DNA of 64,000 nt from an uncultured Adlercreutzia sp. (GCA_910589165.1 CAJUSP010000012.1:1-64000), one strand, 5' to 3'; counted from the first letter of the stretch, positions 18,479-27,707 are shown. A program made the numbers and translations. The notes: generated by a model from the sequence alone, not told the origin.

Positions 18479-19347
18479 TGGAACTGCAATGGCCCCTCAT
18501 TCTGTTCACGACCTTCGTCGCCTGGTGCGCCGGCACCTTCGCCACCCAGGCCTACCTGGCCCTGCGTGGCAAGGGTGAGAAGATCCAGTTCACCTGCTGG
18601 ATTGTGTCGGCGGTGCTGCTTGTCATCGGCGGTATCGCGGTGTTCCTCCACCTGGAGCATTGGGAGCGCATCTTCAATGGCTTCGGCCACTTGACCAGCG
18701 GCATTACCCAGGAGTTCATCGCCATTGTCGTGCTGGCTGTCATCGCCCTTATCTACCTGGTGATGATCAAGCGCAACGATGGCAAGGTGCCTGCCTGGTG
18801 TGCCATCTGCGCCATCGTGGTTTCCGTGGCCCTGGTGTTCGTGGCCGGCCACTCCTATCTGATGGAGGCGCGCCCGGCGTGGGACAACATGCTGTGGGTG
18901 GTGTCGCTTCTCGGCGCCGGCTGCATCATGGGCCCGGCCACCGTCGCCGCCGTCAGCGGCTTTATGGGCGAGGATGCCTCCGAGCTTTCGCCGGTGGTGC
19001 TGATCGGCTCGATCGTGAATGCCGTGGCTTCGGTGGCGGCGGCCATCAGCATCAACATGGCCTCGGTCAGCGAGGTGGGCTACTACTACGACTTGACCCA
19101 TCCCATGAAGGATATCACTGCTTCGGTGGACAGCCTCAACGTGTTCGCCGGCGAGAGCGCCCTCATGATGATCGTGGGCGTGCTCATCATCGGCTGCGTT
19201 GCCCCCATCGTCTGCGCCGTGCTCGGCAAGAAGATGGGCAACTGGAAGGTGTGGGGCACGGTGGCCGCTGTGTGCGGCGCTATCGGCGCCATCTGCCTGC
19301 GCGGCGTCTTCTACACCGCCGGCCTGTCGGTATTCGCCATCTTCTAG
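18478..19347 (+). CDS. Membrane anchor subunit, locus 1 (DmsC-like)
   Basis: 289 residues, about eight membrane helices, starting MELQWPLILFTTF. The near-identical opening in its locus-2 paralogue (MEIQWPLILFTFF) and the preceding DmsA and DmsB genes support a DmsC-type quinol-interacting anchor. It overlaps dmsB1 by one base (TAATG), so translation is coupled. A strong bidirectional terminator follows. Confidence 0.87.
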   Translation: MELQWPLILFTTFVAWCAGTFATQAYLALRGKGEKIQFTCWIVSAVLLVIGGIAVFLHLEHWERIFNGFGHLTSGITQEFIAIVVLAVIALIYLVMIKRNDGKVPAWCAICAIVVSVALVFVAGHSYLMEARPAWDNMLWVVSLLGAGCIMGPATVAAVSGFMGEDASELSPVVLIGSIVNAVASVAAAISINMASVSEVGYYYDLTHPMKDITASVDSLNVFAGESALMMIVGVLIIGCVAPIVCAVLGKKMGNWKVWGTVAAVCGAIGAICLRGVFYTAGLSVFAIF

Positions 19348-19455
19348 GTTCGGGCCCAAGGCCCGCCGCGATGGCCGGCTGGCGCGGGGAGCGCCCCTCC
19401 GCTCCCCGCGCCCATCCTTGTGCGCGCTGCAGGAGCGCCTGAAATCCTGCAAAAA

Positions 19456-19538
19456 AGAGAAGGCTCCTCCGAGGATCGATTCGCTCCCCAACCCCCATGC
19501 AAATGACGAATCGATCCCCGGAAGAGCCTTCTTTTCGT
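19456..19538. terminator. Long bidirectional hairpin terminator
   Basis: Arms of about 28 bases (AGAAGGCTC...GGATCGATTCG and CGAATCGATCC...GAGCCTTCT) pair with few mismatches around a 23-base loop. A-tracts and T-tracts flank it, between convergent dmsC1 and the SF1-like gene. Confidence 0.85.
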
Positions 19539-19550
19539 TGTGCGGCCCCG

Positions 19551-21458
19551 CTACCTTAGAAGCACGCTGCGGCTTACGCGGGCCATGCGGGTGCCCTTGT
19601 CCGCATAGAAGCGCTCTATGTGGAGCCCTTGGGCCTCGGCATCGACGGCGCGGAGCGTCTCGAAGGAGAGCAGCAGCGCACCGCGGGCGCCCAGAGAAAG
19701 CGGAGCCTTGAGAAGCCCTGCGGCCCGTGTCGTGAGCGCGGCGGCCCTCTCCGGGCTCGTGCGCGTGCGATCAAACACGGCTCGGGGCGGCGTGAACCCG
19801 TTCACCAGGCCGGTGACGACCACGTGAGTCGCCTCGAGGCCGAACGCCCGCTCGGTGCGCACGACGGCCACAGCGTCCTCGTCGGGAAGACGGGGGCAGG
19901 TCATGGCGCGCTGGAGGAGGCCAGCCAGCTTCACTGCGTCGTCGGTCTCTTCCAGGCCGCCCAGAAGACCGGCTATGGCCGAGGGAAGCGGCGCGCCGGA
20001 GCGGCCCGCCACGCAGTCGGCGGCGGCTTGGACCAGGGCGCTTCCCGTAAGCCCCCGAAGCGCCTTCAGGCCGCGCTCCAGCTCGGCCACGCGAGCGCTT
20101 ACGCCCTCGGCGTCGCTTTGGAAGGTAAGGCTCTGGCCCGGGGTTGTGCCCAGCTCGCCCAGCAGGGCTGCCAGGTCGCGCCGGGGGCCGCACAGGGGCA
20201 GCAGCTCCGAGAACAGGGCGCGATGGGTAAGGTAGTCGCCGAACCCGCACCAGGCGCGCAGGGCCGCTCCGTCGCGCGGGTCCGCCGCCAGGGTGACGAG
20301 CGTGACGAATTGGGCCGCCTCAGATAGGTCGGCGTAGCGCACGTCGCCCGCCACCGGCCCGGCCTGGCCGCCGTTGCGCACGGGAATGCCCGCGGCCTTC
20401 AGGGCGCGCACCATATTGCGCTCCCAGGTTTTGTTGGGCACGACAACGGCAAGGTCGCGCGGGCGCGCTCCGGTGCCCAGGGTCTCCTTGATCCAGGCGA
20501 GGGCGCGCCGGCCCTCGTCGGCGGGCGTGGGGCAGCTTTCGATGCTCAGCCCCGCTTCGGAGACTGCCGAAAGCCCGCCTGGCTTCGGAAGGCCGTCTTC
20601 GAAGGTCGCCTGGCCGCGGATCAGGCGGTTCAGGTGGCCTATGGCGCTCTGCACGCCGGGGGGAAGGGCGCTTTCGGTTAGTTTCGTCACGGTGGCGCCA
20701 GGGCAGGCCTCGGCCAGCTCGTCGGCGCCTGCGGCGTAGGGGTAGGGCTCGAAGACGGCGATGCAGGTGTCGGGGTTGCACGTCACCGTGAGGGATTTCC
20801 GAGCTGCCAAGGCCGCCAGGTGCTGCGAGGCCCGGCTGAGGTTCTGGTAGTCGTCGACCAGAACGTGCGAAATCTGCCGGGCGGCGAGGGCCGCCTCGTC
20901 GTTGCTCAGATAATGGTAGCCCGCATTTGCCACCTCGGTTGCCAGATAGGCGCCATAGGCGGCAAGCACGTCCTTGGCGAGCTGGTGCAGCTCGCGCTCC
21001 TCTTCGAAGATAAGCCAATGCTCATCAAGGTCGGCCAGGTCGGACCAGCTGCGGCCGAAGAATTTCAGCAGCGAGCCGATGCGACCGGGACGCACCCCGC
21101 TCACCTTCATGTCCTCTAAAAGGAAACTCTCCTCGAAGGGGGCAAGCAGGCGCGGGCGCCGCCCGGTGAATGCCTGGGCGCGCGGGTCGGAAAGGACATC
21201 CAGGGCCCAGGCGCGAGGGGTGGTGACGGTTGCCGTTGCCAGGCGCGGGTCGGCCTCGATGAGCCGGCGGCGCAGCACCGCGGCTCCGTCGGGGCTCGCT
21301 GCGAAGACGAGCAGGTCGTCGGGGCTCGCGCCGTCGCGCACGAGGGAAGCGGCACGGGCTACGAGAGCGGCCGTCTTCCCCGTCTTCTCGGTACCCTCGA
21401 AGATCGTCGTGCTCGGCGGCGCCGGCGGGACGCCGGGCAGGGGTGCGGGCTCGGCCAT
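19551..21458 (-). CDS. UvrD-like SF1 ATPase family protein, locus 1 (degenerate helicase)
   Basis: 635 residues. Walker A GTEKTGKT (22-29) and a Walker-B-like VDDYQN (201-206; UvrD has VDEYQD) mark an SF1 core. The usual GDxDQSIYxFRGA is replaced by CNPDTCIAVFEPYPYA, and the C-terminal arginine motif ALTRAR is gone. A motif LAPFEESFLLEDMK (105-118) recurs in the locus-2 relative (LAPFEYNIFLEDMK) and looks like a family signature. No nuclease domain is visible. It starts 3 bases after the torD1 stop, the last gene of napG-napH-WH-torD-SF1. A DNA-repair role is unlikely from context; ATP-driven remodelling during enzyme maturation is one possibility. Confidence 0.75.
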   Translation of the reverse strand: MAEPAPLPGVPPAPPSTTIFEGTEKTGKTAALVARAASLVRDGASPDDLLVFAASPDGAAVLRRRLIEADPRLATATVTTPRAWALDVLSDPRAQAFTGRRPRLLAPFEESFLLEDMKVSGVRPGRIGSLLKFFGRSWSDLADLDEHWLIFEEERELHQLAKDVLAAYGAYLATEVANAGYHYLSNDEAALAARQISHVLVDDYQNLSRASQHLAALAARKSLTVTCNPDTCIAVFEPYPYAAGADELAEACPGATVTKLTESALPPGVQSAIGHLNRLIRGQATFEDGLPKPGGLSAVSEAGLSIESCPTPADEGRRALAWIKETLGTGARPRDLAVVVPNKTWERNMVRALKAAGIPVRNGGQAGPVAGDVRYADLSEAAQFVTLVTLAADPRDGAALRAWCGFGDYLTHRALFSELLPLCGPRRDLAALLGELGTTPGQSLTFQSDAEGVSARVAELERGLKALRGLTGSALVQAAADCVAGRSGAPLPSAIAGLLGGLEETDDAVKLAGLLQRAMTCPRLPDEDAVAVVRTERAFGLEATHVVVTGLVNGFTPPRAVFDRTRTSPERAAALTTRAAGLLKAPLSLGARGALLLSFETLRAVDAEAQGLHIERFYADKGTRMARVSRSVLLR

Positions 21459-21461
21459 GGC

Positions 21462-22169
21462 CTAGTCCACGGCTTCCGGCGCCTCGGTGAGCACGTCGGC
21501 CAGCAGCTCGCCGTCGCTCTCGAGGAACCCGTCGGTCATGCAGGCGAGGCCCCGGTAGAAGTCGGTCTTCGCAAAGTGGCGCATATCGACCGTCAACAGC
21601 GGCGCCCAGGCGCCCACATGGTCGCCGAGGAAATTTCTCTGAGTCTCCAGCAGGTTGAAAGCCGCCTCTTCGTCGCCCTGGCGCAGGGCGTCGGCCGTGC
21701 GACGGCAGAGCGTGCCCATGAACTCGAGCTCGAGGGCGATATGGTCCTCGCCCTCGCGCCAGGAGGGATCCTTGTCGATGCCGAAGGCGCGGTAGATGGC
21801 CAGCACCTCGTCGCGAGCCTGCTGCATGAGCAGGCGCTTCTCCGAGGTGTACACGCTCTCGAAGGGGAAGGCGGCGCCGTCCAGCTCGTTGGTGTTCCCA
21901 ACGAACACGCGCACGTAGTCTACGGCGAGCTCCGTAAGCGTGTTGTCCCACTGCTGACTTAAGTACGAGGCGATGAAACGGTGGCCGCGGTCGCTTTGGG
22001 TGTTGCCCGTGGCTGCGGGGAAGCGCAGGGCGGAAAGGGTCTCAAGCAGCTCCTCGTCCACCTCCTTGCGGTACAGGCGCGAGAGCAGCTCGTAGGTGGC
22101 GGCGCGCTGCTCGCACAAGTTCGCAAGGTCATCGAAGAAGGCCTGCTCCTCGGGGGCGATAGTAGTCAT
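21462..22169 (-). CDS. torD: TorD/DmsD-family molybdoenzyme chaperone, locus 1
   Basis: 235 residues, all-helical, with the family's central stretch PFESVYTSEKRLLMQQARDE and the EDHIALELEFM motif. TorD-type chaperones bind the TAT signal and apo-enzyme of molybdoproteins in the cytoplasm until cofactor is inserted. The likely client is the product of dmsA1. The upstream WH gene ends 9 bases before the ATG, and the SF1-like gene begins 3 bases after the stop, so the three are co-translated. Paralogue at 28768-29460. Confidence 0.92.
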   Translation of the reverse strand: MTTIAPEEQAFFDDLANLCEQRAATYELLSRLYRKEVDEELLETLSALRFPAATGNTQSDRGHRFIASYLSQQWDNTLTELAVDYVRVFVGNTNELDGAAFPFESVYTSEKRLLMQQARDEVLAIYRAFGIDKDPSWREGEDHIALELEFMGTLCRRTADALRQGDEEAAFNLLETQRNFLGDHVGAWAPLLTVDMRHFAKTDFYRGLACMTDGFLESDGELLADVLTEAPEAVD

Positions 22170-22178
22170 GGGATTCTC

Positions 22179-22997
22179 CTATTCTCCGCTGTTCATCTCC
22201 GCCAGAACGGCGCGTCCCAAATCGGTGATGCGCCACCGCTTGCCCTCCCATTTCACGGCATCGCACTCGTTGAGCTTGCCGATGAAGCGCTGGGGGTACA
22301 TGCGCGGCTTTTCGAGCGCCGGGTCGTCGCCGATGAGGGCCGCGACCTCTTTCTCGCTGGTGCCGTCCTCTGCGGCGGCCGCCTCAAGCACGGCCCGGAA
22401 AAGATGGCGGTACTGCGGCTCCGATTCCAGCTGCCAGGCCAGGCGGTCGGCAGGGCGGTTGCCGGCCAGGGCCGCTTGGCCGTCGGCAGTGGTATGCCAG
22501 TAAATCTCCGGAGGGGTAACGGGCGCGAGGTACTCGACGCCGTCCTCGACGACAACGCTCGGTTCCAGGTTAAGGCTCTCGTAGCTGCTACCGTCTTCGC
22601 ACAGGCGCTCGAGGGCGCCGGCGCGGTGAAGGTGATGAAGAATCAGGTCGGGCGTGAAGACGCTTTTGGCGTGGCGCTGGAACTCGGCGATGAAGGCGGT
22701 GACGTCCTCGTTGGCCTGGGGCGCGGTGCAGCGATCCATAAGGGCGAAGAGCAGTTTGCGCGAGGGCTGCATGTTGTCGAGAAGGGTGGCGATGCGCATC
22801 GCGGCGGGCTGGGCGGCCAGCGACTCGGATGTTTGGGCCAGGGCCTCGGCGGAGGGGAACTCCTTGGGTTCCGCGCGGATGACGCCGCTTTCGATGGGCG
22901 CGTCGAGGTCGTCTTCGCTTGGCCCGAAGTCGGCCAGGGGGTCGAACGTGCCGTAATCTTCCTCAAGGGAAAGGTCGAAGAAGTCGTCGGTCGTCAT
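22179..22997 (-). CDS. Tandem winged-helix-like protein, locus 1
   Basis: 272 residues, no membrane segment. After an acidic N-terminus (DDFFDLSLEEDYGTFDPLAD) come two repeats of an all-alpha/wing pattern. The first (about 75-130) includes FTPDLILHHLHRAGALERL; the second (about 200-270) includes MYPQRFIGKLNECDAVKWE and GKRWRITDLGRAVLAEM. The second ends in the LTxLG-type pattern typical of winged-helix domains. The family is not one I can name. It is conserved beside torD in both loci. The ATG at 22997 has AAAGGA upstream. It could bind DNA or the chaperone complex. Confidence 0.65.
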   Translation of the reverse strand: MTTDDFFDLSLEEDYGTFDPLADFGPSEDDLDAPIESGVIRAEPKEFPSAEALAQTSESLAAQPAAMRIATLLDNMQPSRKLLFALMDRCTAPQANEDVTAFIAEFQRHAKSVFTPDLILHHLHRAGALERLCEDGSSYESLNLEPSVVVEDGVEYLAPVTPPEIYWHTTADGQAALAGNRPADRLAWQLESEPQYRHLFRAVLEAAAAEDGTSEKEVAALIGDDPALEKPRMYPQRFIGKLNECDAVKWEGKRWRITDLGRAVLAEMNSGE

Positions 22998-23028
22998 GGA
23001 GCGCGTCCTTTCGTCGTGGGGTTGCGGT

Positions 23029-24075
23029 TTAATCGTCAAGGCCGGTAGAGGCCGCCAGGGGAAGATCCTCGTCGAGAAGCGGCGCGTCGGCCTCTTTCCG
23101 CTTGCGGGTCTCCCCGTGCTGAGAGGGAGGCTCGATATCGTCGGCCCGTGTCGGCAGAAACGGCATGGTGATGGCGCTGCCCGGGCAGGCGTCTACGCAG
23201 GCCCGGCACTTGGTGCACTCCGACCAGTCGGCCCCGCGCTCGGGATGGCGCGGGTCGATGCCCTGCTCGCACACGCGTGCGCAGACGCCGCAAACAGCGC
23301 CCTTCGAAGTTTCCAGGCAGGCCTGGTCGTTGATGGCCGGGCGGAAGGTGCGGTTTGCTTTGCCGATGAGGCTCATGAGGGCCGAAAGGGGGCACAAGTT
23401 GCTGCACCATTTCCGGAAGAAGACCACCTCGGCCGCCAGCAGCGCCGGCACCGCCACAACCGACCAGGTAACGTCGCCGCCGGTGAACAGCAGCAGGACG
23501 AGCAGCACGGTGGCGAAGGTAAGGCCGATGGGGCAGACCAGGCAGAAGACGGGGAAGCCGAAGATGGCCGCGGTGAGCAGGGAGCCGCCGAGTACGACAT
23601 GGCGCGAGTCGATGGCGCCCCGCTTTTCAGCGCACGAGGCGCAGCCTTCCGCCTTGCCGCATCCGGTATGGATGACCTTAAGCTCTTCGGCTGAGAGGGG
23701 CTTGGCGGCCGGCCTTGCTTTTGAGGGGGCTTCCTCGTCGCCGGCCTTCGGCAAAGCCGCCTCCGTAGCTGCGTCCGTCTTCTTGTGGAAGATGTCGCGC
23801 AGCTTCGAGACGACGGGCACGGGGCACACCCAGCCGCAGAAGGCGCGCCCGAGAAGGAGAATGGCCGCAACGGCCAGCCCGAGCGAGATAAGGGCGCGGG
23901 GCACGAGCATCTTCGAGGCCAGCATGGTGCCCAGGGCCCCCAGGGGGCAGAGGATGGAGATGGAGCCCCAGCCGAAGGCAGAAAGCGTGCCCACGCCGGA
24001 ATGGAAGGCAAAGCCAATGCCGATAACGAGTAAGACGGCCAGGGGAATAAGGGTTCTCAGGGTTTTGGTGTTCAT
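23029..24075 (-). CDS. NapH-like membrane iron-sulfur protein, locus 1
   Basis: 348 residues with four to five membrane helices, the NapH/NosR-type motif GRAFCGWVCPVP, a second FCLVCPIGL, KWCSNLCPLSAL, and two C-terminal 4Fe-4S sets (CGVCARVCEQG and CTKCRACVDACPG). A cytoplasmic loop holds a further Cys trio (GCGKAEGCASC). NapH-type proteins oxidise quinol and pass electrons to a NapG partner. AGGGAGG precedes the ATG. Gene order napG-napH-WH-torD-SF1 on the minus strand. Confidence 0.88.
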   Translation of the reverse strand: MNTKTLRTLIPLAVLLVIGIGFAFHSGVGTLSAFGWGSISILCPLGALGTMLASKMLVPRALISLGLAVAAILLLGRAFCGWVCPVPVVSKLRDIFHKKTDAATEAALPKAGDEEAPSKARPAAKPLSAEELKVIHTGCGKAEGCASCAEKRGAIDSRHVVLGGSLLTAAIFGFPVFCLVCPIGLTFATVLLVLLLFTGGDVTWSVVAVPALLAAEVVFFRKWCSNLCPLSALMSLIGKANRTFRPAINDQACLETSKGAVCGVCARVCEQGIDPRHPERGADWSECTKCRACVDACPGSAITMPFLPTRADDIEPPSQHGETRKRKEADAPLLDEDLPLAASTGLDD

Positions 24076-24085
24076 AGCGTCCTCC

Positions 24086-24715
24086 CTAGGCTTCCGTATC
24101 CGGCACGACGACGATGGCGCGGCTGGTGGCGCCCGAGGAGATGGAGCCGTTCTGCAGCGACACGCAGACGCTCTCGCAGGCCCCGCAGCCGTTGCATTTG
24201 TCAGCTATCACGTGCGGACGGTTGTCGGCATCTAGCTCGATGGCCTCATAGGGGCAGGCGTCGTAGCAGTAGCGGCAGCCGGTGAGGCGGTAGGCCAGAC
24301 ACCAGTCCTCGATGACGACGGCCTTGCCGAGGATAGTGGTCTCCGGTTCGGCTCCTTGCGGGAGGGCGAGCGCCTCGGTGGGGCAGCACTCGACGCAGAG
24401 GGGGCGGCCGTCGTTGGCCTGCTCGCACCAGTCGCACCAGTGGTTGTCGAAGTACATGACGGGCGTGCGCATGGCTACGAGGCCGTCCTCGATATGGGCC
24501 GGCCTGATGACGGAGTGCGGGCATACCTCGAAGCATTTCTCGCAGCGGATGCAGGCCGAGATAAGACGTTGCTCGTCCTGGCCGCCGGGGGGTCGCACCA
24601 GGGCGTCGGCATTGGCGACTTTGACACCGCCGAGGGCGGCCAGCACAGCTACGCCCCCTACGCCCAGGCAGAGGTTGCGACGGGTGATAACAGGTCTCTT
24701 ATTAGTGGATTCCAT
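24086..24715 (-). CDS. NapG-like TAT-exported ferredoxin, locus 1
   Basis: 209 residues with a twin-arginine signal (VITRRNLCLG) and four 4Fe-4S sets: CIRCEKCFEVCPHS, CDWCEQ...CVECCPTEA, CRYCYDACPYEA and CNGCGACESVC, plus the NapG phrase ALVRPPGGQDE. It should work outside the membrane with NapH. The ATG at 24715 fits the ribosome site GAAGGGCGG; two upstream in-frame ATGs have none. First gene of its operon, behind a near-consensus promoter. Confidence 0.88.
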   Translation of the reverse strand: MESTNKRPVITRRNLCLGVGGVAVLAALGGVKVANADALVRPPGGQDEQRLISACIRCEKCFEVCPHSVIRPAHIEDGLVAMRTPVMYFDNHWCDWCEQANDGRPLCVECCPTEALALPQGAEPETTILGKAVVIEDWCLAYRLTGCRYCYDACPYEAIELDADNRPHVIADKCNGCGACESVCVSLQNGSISSGATSRAIVVVPDTEA

Positions 24716-24743
24716 AATCCGCCCTTCGGACATCGCAAGCGAC

Positions 24744-24776
24744 GGCACACGCGTGCCGGCAGGTTCCCCAACCTGC
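24744..24776 (-). promoter_or_regulatory. Two tandem hairpins in the napG1 leader
   Basis: GGCAC/GTGCC (24744-24757) and GCAGGTT/AACCTGC around CCCC (24759-24776) lie back to back in the untranslated leader, between the promoter and napG1. They may form a leader RNA structure or a protein site. No T-tract follows. Confidence 0.45.
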
Positions 24777-24833
24777 TCGTATCGTTATGCAAATGATGTC
24801 CGCTCGAAAATTCGGGCGGTTTCCCCGCTGCTC

Positions 24834-24862
24834 ATAATAGGATGACCGCCAACCCCTGTCAA
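24834..24862 (-). promoter_or_regulatory. Near-consensus promoter for the napG1-SF1 operon
   Basis: On the minus strand TTGACA (24857-24862) and TATTAT (24834-24839) are 17 bases apart, about 120 bases upstream of napG1. The match predicts strong expression without an activator. Confidence 0.8.
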
Positions 24863-24924
24863 GGACAAGCCGCCTCCGCAAGTCGGACGGTTGCCTGCCT
24901 CGCGGGCTGTCTTGGTTATGTGCC

Positions 24925-26982
24925 CTACAGCTCCACTTCGTCGATGAGGTGGATGAGTTCTTGCTGGCTGTGGATGTTCAGCTTGCGGTAGATGTGGCGG
25001 ATGTGGGTTTTCGCCGTGCCTTCGGAAATGTAGAGCTGCTGCTGGATGAACGACGACTTGTAGCCGCGGGCCAGGTAGTACATGACCTCGTTCTCGCGGC
25101 GCGAGAGCAGGTAGGTGTTGGCGACGGCCTCGCAGCGCTCGCGGAAGCGGCCGCGGGCGGCGGGGGAGTCGTCGGCGGGGGCGGGCACCACGGCGTCGTC
25201 CTCGTCCTCGGCGAAGATGGAGCGCGAGAAGTCCATGTGGGGCTTCGGCATCGGCGCGGCGGGGGCGTTGGAAGGGGCGGATGCGCTCGCGGCTTGAGGA
25301 GTGGCGGCGGCTTCGGGGCCGACGGGAGCGCCGGCGCTGCTAGCTGTTGACGCCTGAGCCCCAGCGGGTATCGCGACAGCCGAGGGTGCAGGGGCCGGCA
25401 TCTCGGCGTTGGCCGGGACGCCGACTGTCTCAGCGCTGGCTACTACGCCAGTCACTCCGGCATCGGTTGCTGCACCGGCTGCTTCGCTGCCGGCCGACAC
25501 GCCGGGAGCGCCTTCCTGCCGGCCTGCGCTCGCCTCAGGGGCGGCGCCTGCGGCACCGCCCTCGCTCAGGATGGCCATGGCGGCATTTACCGCTCGCTCC
25601 CAGTCGGCGGCAGAAAGGGCATCGGTGCCCTCAGCGGCACTCGGAGTAGCGGGAGTTTCCGCAGCTCCCGCAGCGCCCTCGTTTTCGTTCACCACAATGA
25701 GCGGCGTGCGGTTCACGTTGTGAACGGCGGCGGTGCAGCGCGGGTCCACGGCCACGATGGAGGCCATCTCGCGCTCGTCGGGCAGCAACACGTAAGCGAG
25801 CATCATGGCGATGATGACGATGAGCACCGTGCCCATCTCGTCGAAGGACGCCGGCAGGGCGAGCACGTCGCTGAATAGCGGTAAGGTGGAACCGCCCAAA
25901 GCCGCCAGGGCCATGGTGCCGCGCCCCAGACCGAACACGAAAATGGGGGAGAGGCGGAAGCGCTGGGCCAGCTCGGCGAAGAAGATCCACATGAGGGCCT
26001 CGAAGGACATGTAGCCCACGAGCACGATGGACGTGCCCCAAAGCGAGGTGCCGTCGGCCGTGAAGGGGATGAACACCGCCGTGACGGCGATGAAGGGAAT
26101 AAGTGGACGGAAGAACGTGTGCCAGCGCTCGTCGGCGCCCAGGGCCAAAAAGGTGATCATGATGAGTACCGTGGCGCAGCAAGCCGTCACGAACAGCAGG
26201 GCCTGATCCTCGAAGACCGAGCCAGGCAGGACCGTCTCGATGGACGTCTGCCGCAGGATGCCTAGGGCCACGCCGAGGAAGAACACGGGAATGCTGAAGC
26301 GGAGCACAAAGCGGGCGTGGTTAATGGGAAGCGGCTGGAAGATAAGGCGGCGATTGTCGAAATCGAGGCTCACGTGGCGCCGCAGCACCAGCAAGATGGC
26401 GAATTCCGCCAGGGGGATGAGGGCGCTGGCCACGCCGCCGGCCGGGAAGGGAATCTGGTGCAGCACGAGCCCGTAGATGCCGAAGCCGATGGCAATGGAA
26501 AGCGCCCCGTTGATGACGATGGAGGCCGAGTCGCGCCGGGAAAAGGCAATGCCCCAGGCCAGCAGCAGCACCGAGGACCCCAGGCCGGTGAGCACGCCGG
26601 AGATAACCTGGAGCGCCCCCAAGTCGATGCCGATTTCGCCCGGCACAAGCAGCAGCAGGGTACCCACGGTGCCCAGCAGCGCCGAAGACGCCAGCACCGG
26701 CGTGGAATGCAGGGCACCCACAAGCTTGGTGTCGATGATGCTCGCGATGAGAAGCACGAGGCCGTACACGAGAATGGAAACGAAGTAGGCGAGGGAGAGC
26801 GCGTCGTTGAAGGGGCCGGCCTCCAGGGCCGCGGGGCCGAAGATGCCGCCCTTGTCGAACATGGAGCTGTAGATCCAGGCTTGGTGCAGGCCGTAGCCGA
26901 GCGAGATGAGGCTGAGCTCCCCGAAGGACGTGCCTTCCTTGAAGTCGATGTTGATGGTGACACGCGGTACGTGAAAACCCAT
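24925..26982 (-). CDS. Membrane-embedded LuxR-family regulator 2 with long Ala/Pro-rich linker
   Basis: 685 residues: about 12 membrane helices (residues 25-405), then a low-complexity cytoplasmic linker of about 190 residues dominated by Ala, Gly, Pro, Ser and Glu, then a LuxR HTH (LSRRENEVMYYLARG, FIQQQLYISEGTAKTHIRHI). The linker makes it far longer than the 510-residue relative at 12765-14297. GAGGGAGGGGG precedes the ATG. It lies between the two molybdoenzyme loci and is the closest candidate to bind the shared inverted repeats at 27761 and 32840. Confidence 0.87.
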   Translation of the reverse strand: MGFHVPRVTINIDFKEGTSFGELSLISLGYGLHQAWIYSSMFDKGGIFGPAALEAGPFNDALSLAYFVSILVYGLVLLIASIIDTKLVGALHSTPVLASSALLGTVGTLLLLVPGEIGIDLGALQVISGVLTGLGSSVLLLAWGIAFSRRDSASIVINGALSIAIGFGIYGLVLHQIPFPAGGVASALIPLAEFAILLVLRRHVSLDFDNRRLIFQPLPINHARFVLRFSIPVFFLGVALGILRQTSIETVLPGSVFEDQALLFVTACCATVLIMITFLALGADERWHTFFRPLIPFIAVTAVFIPFTADGTSLWGTSIVLVGYMSFEALMWIFFAELAQRFRLSPIFVFGLGRGTMALAALGGSTLPLFSDVLALPASFDEMGTVLIVIIAMMLAYVLLPDEREMASIVAVDPRCTAAVHNVNRTPLIVVNENEGAAGAAETPATPSAAEGTDALSAADWERAVNAAMAILSEGGAAGAAPEASAGRQEGAPGVSAGSEAAGAATDAGVTGVVASAETVGVPANAEMPAPAPSAVAIPAGAQASTASSAGAPVGPEAAATPQAASASAPSNAPAAPMPKPHMDFSRSIFAEDEDDAVVPAPADDSPAARGRFRERCEAVANTYLLSRRENEVMYYLARGYKSSFIQQQLYISEGTAKTHIRHIYRKLNIHSQQELIHLIDEVEL

Positions 26983-27048
26983 CAGACCCCCTCCCTCTAA
27001 GCGACGCCGAGTTCCCCCCTGGCGCGTTTCTTAACACTGAGTCAGCGC

Positions 27049-27078
27049 ATTATAATTGGTACTCTTTCGCCTGGTCAA
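27049..27078 (-). promoter_or_regulatory. Promoter of luxR2
   Basis: Minus-strand TTGACC (27073-27078) and TATAAT (27049-27054) with an 18-base spacer, about 67 bases before the luxR2 ATG. Confidence 0.72.
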
Positions 27079-27100
27079 GCCGAAAGAGCCGATAGTGCGA

Positions 27101-27132
27101 GCAGGGCCACCGCTGGTCGACGACGGCCCTGC
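27101..27132 (-). terminator. Possible hairpin terminator after the exported protein gene
   Basis: GCAGGGCC (27101-27108) pairs with GGCCCTGC (27125-27132) 14 bases past the stop of the minus-strand gene. The loop is large and the T-tract is poor, so the call is weak. Confidence 0.35.
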
Positions 27133-27145
27133 ACTAAGGCGTGAC

Positions 27146-27661
27146 CTACTTGGTCACCGTGATCACCACGTTGTCGTAGCGATCGAGAACGGTCGAGCCG
27201 TCACCCTTCGAAGAAGAGGTGTAGGCATCGGCCACGTTTTGGGACGTGGCGGCGTAAGCGCCTTCCGCGTCCTTGTAGGCCTGAACCTCGCCCGTGGCGT
27301 ACACGCTGATCTCAGCGTTGTAGCCGTTGGCCGCCAGGTAATCGGACACGCTCTGAACGTCATAGTTGTGAATGGCGTCCAAACCGTTCTGATTCTCGCT
27401 GGACATGATGCCCTCGGAAAGGACAACATCGGCCGTGCTGCCCGCCGGCACGAACATGAGGCTGGAGTGCACGTCGCCCCCCACGGCGGTCTCGTCAACC
27501 ACCATGAAGATCTCATGCGCACCCAAACCCGAGCTCGCGTCCGACACGCTGTCGTCGTGCACGTAGTAGAACCCGTACGCCGGGACAGCGATCAGGGCCG
27601 CACACAGGCAGGCCAGAACCGCGACGGCAAGAGCTTTCTTGCCAAAGGCTGCGTTGGTCAT
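27146..27661 (-). CDS. Small exported protein of unknown function
   Basis: 171 residues with a Sec-type signal peptide (basic MTNAAFGKK, then a hydrophobic ALAVAVLACLCAALIAV, cleavage near AYG). The mature part is acidic and Ser/Thr/Val-rich with no Cys motif (HEIFMVVDETAVGGDVHSSL, YDNVVITVTK), suggesting a beta-rich extracytoplasmic domain. I do not recognise the family. AAAGGGAG precedes the ATG. It is transcribed away from the WH2-torD2 genes and shares their upstream region. Confidence 0.65.
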   Translation of the reverse strand: MTNAAFGKKALAVAVLACLCAALIAVPAYGFYYVHDDSVSDASSGLGAHEIFMVVDETAVGGDVHSSLMFVPAGSTADVVLSEGIMSSENQNGLDAIHNYDVQSVSDYLAANGYNAEISVYATGEVQAYKDAEGAYAATSQNVADAYTSSSKGDGSTVLDRYDNVVITVTK

Positions 27662-27707
27662 AAGTGCTCCCTTTTACGGTCGCCCCGCAGTGACGCATCG
27701 CATGGCC

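Noticed and set aside
19551..21458. Calling the SF1-like genes a defence or RecBCD/AddAB system
   Set aside because: No nuclease domain, no partner AddB/RecC gene, degenerate helicase motifs, and consistent placement with torD and molybdoenzyme genes.
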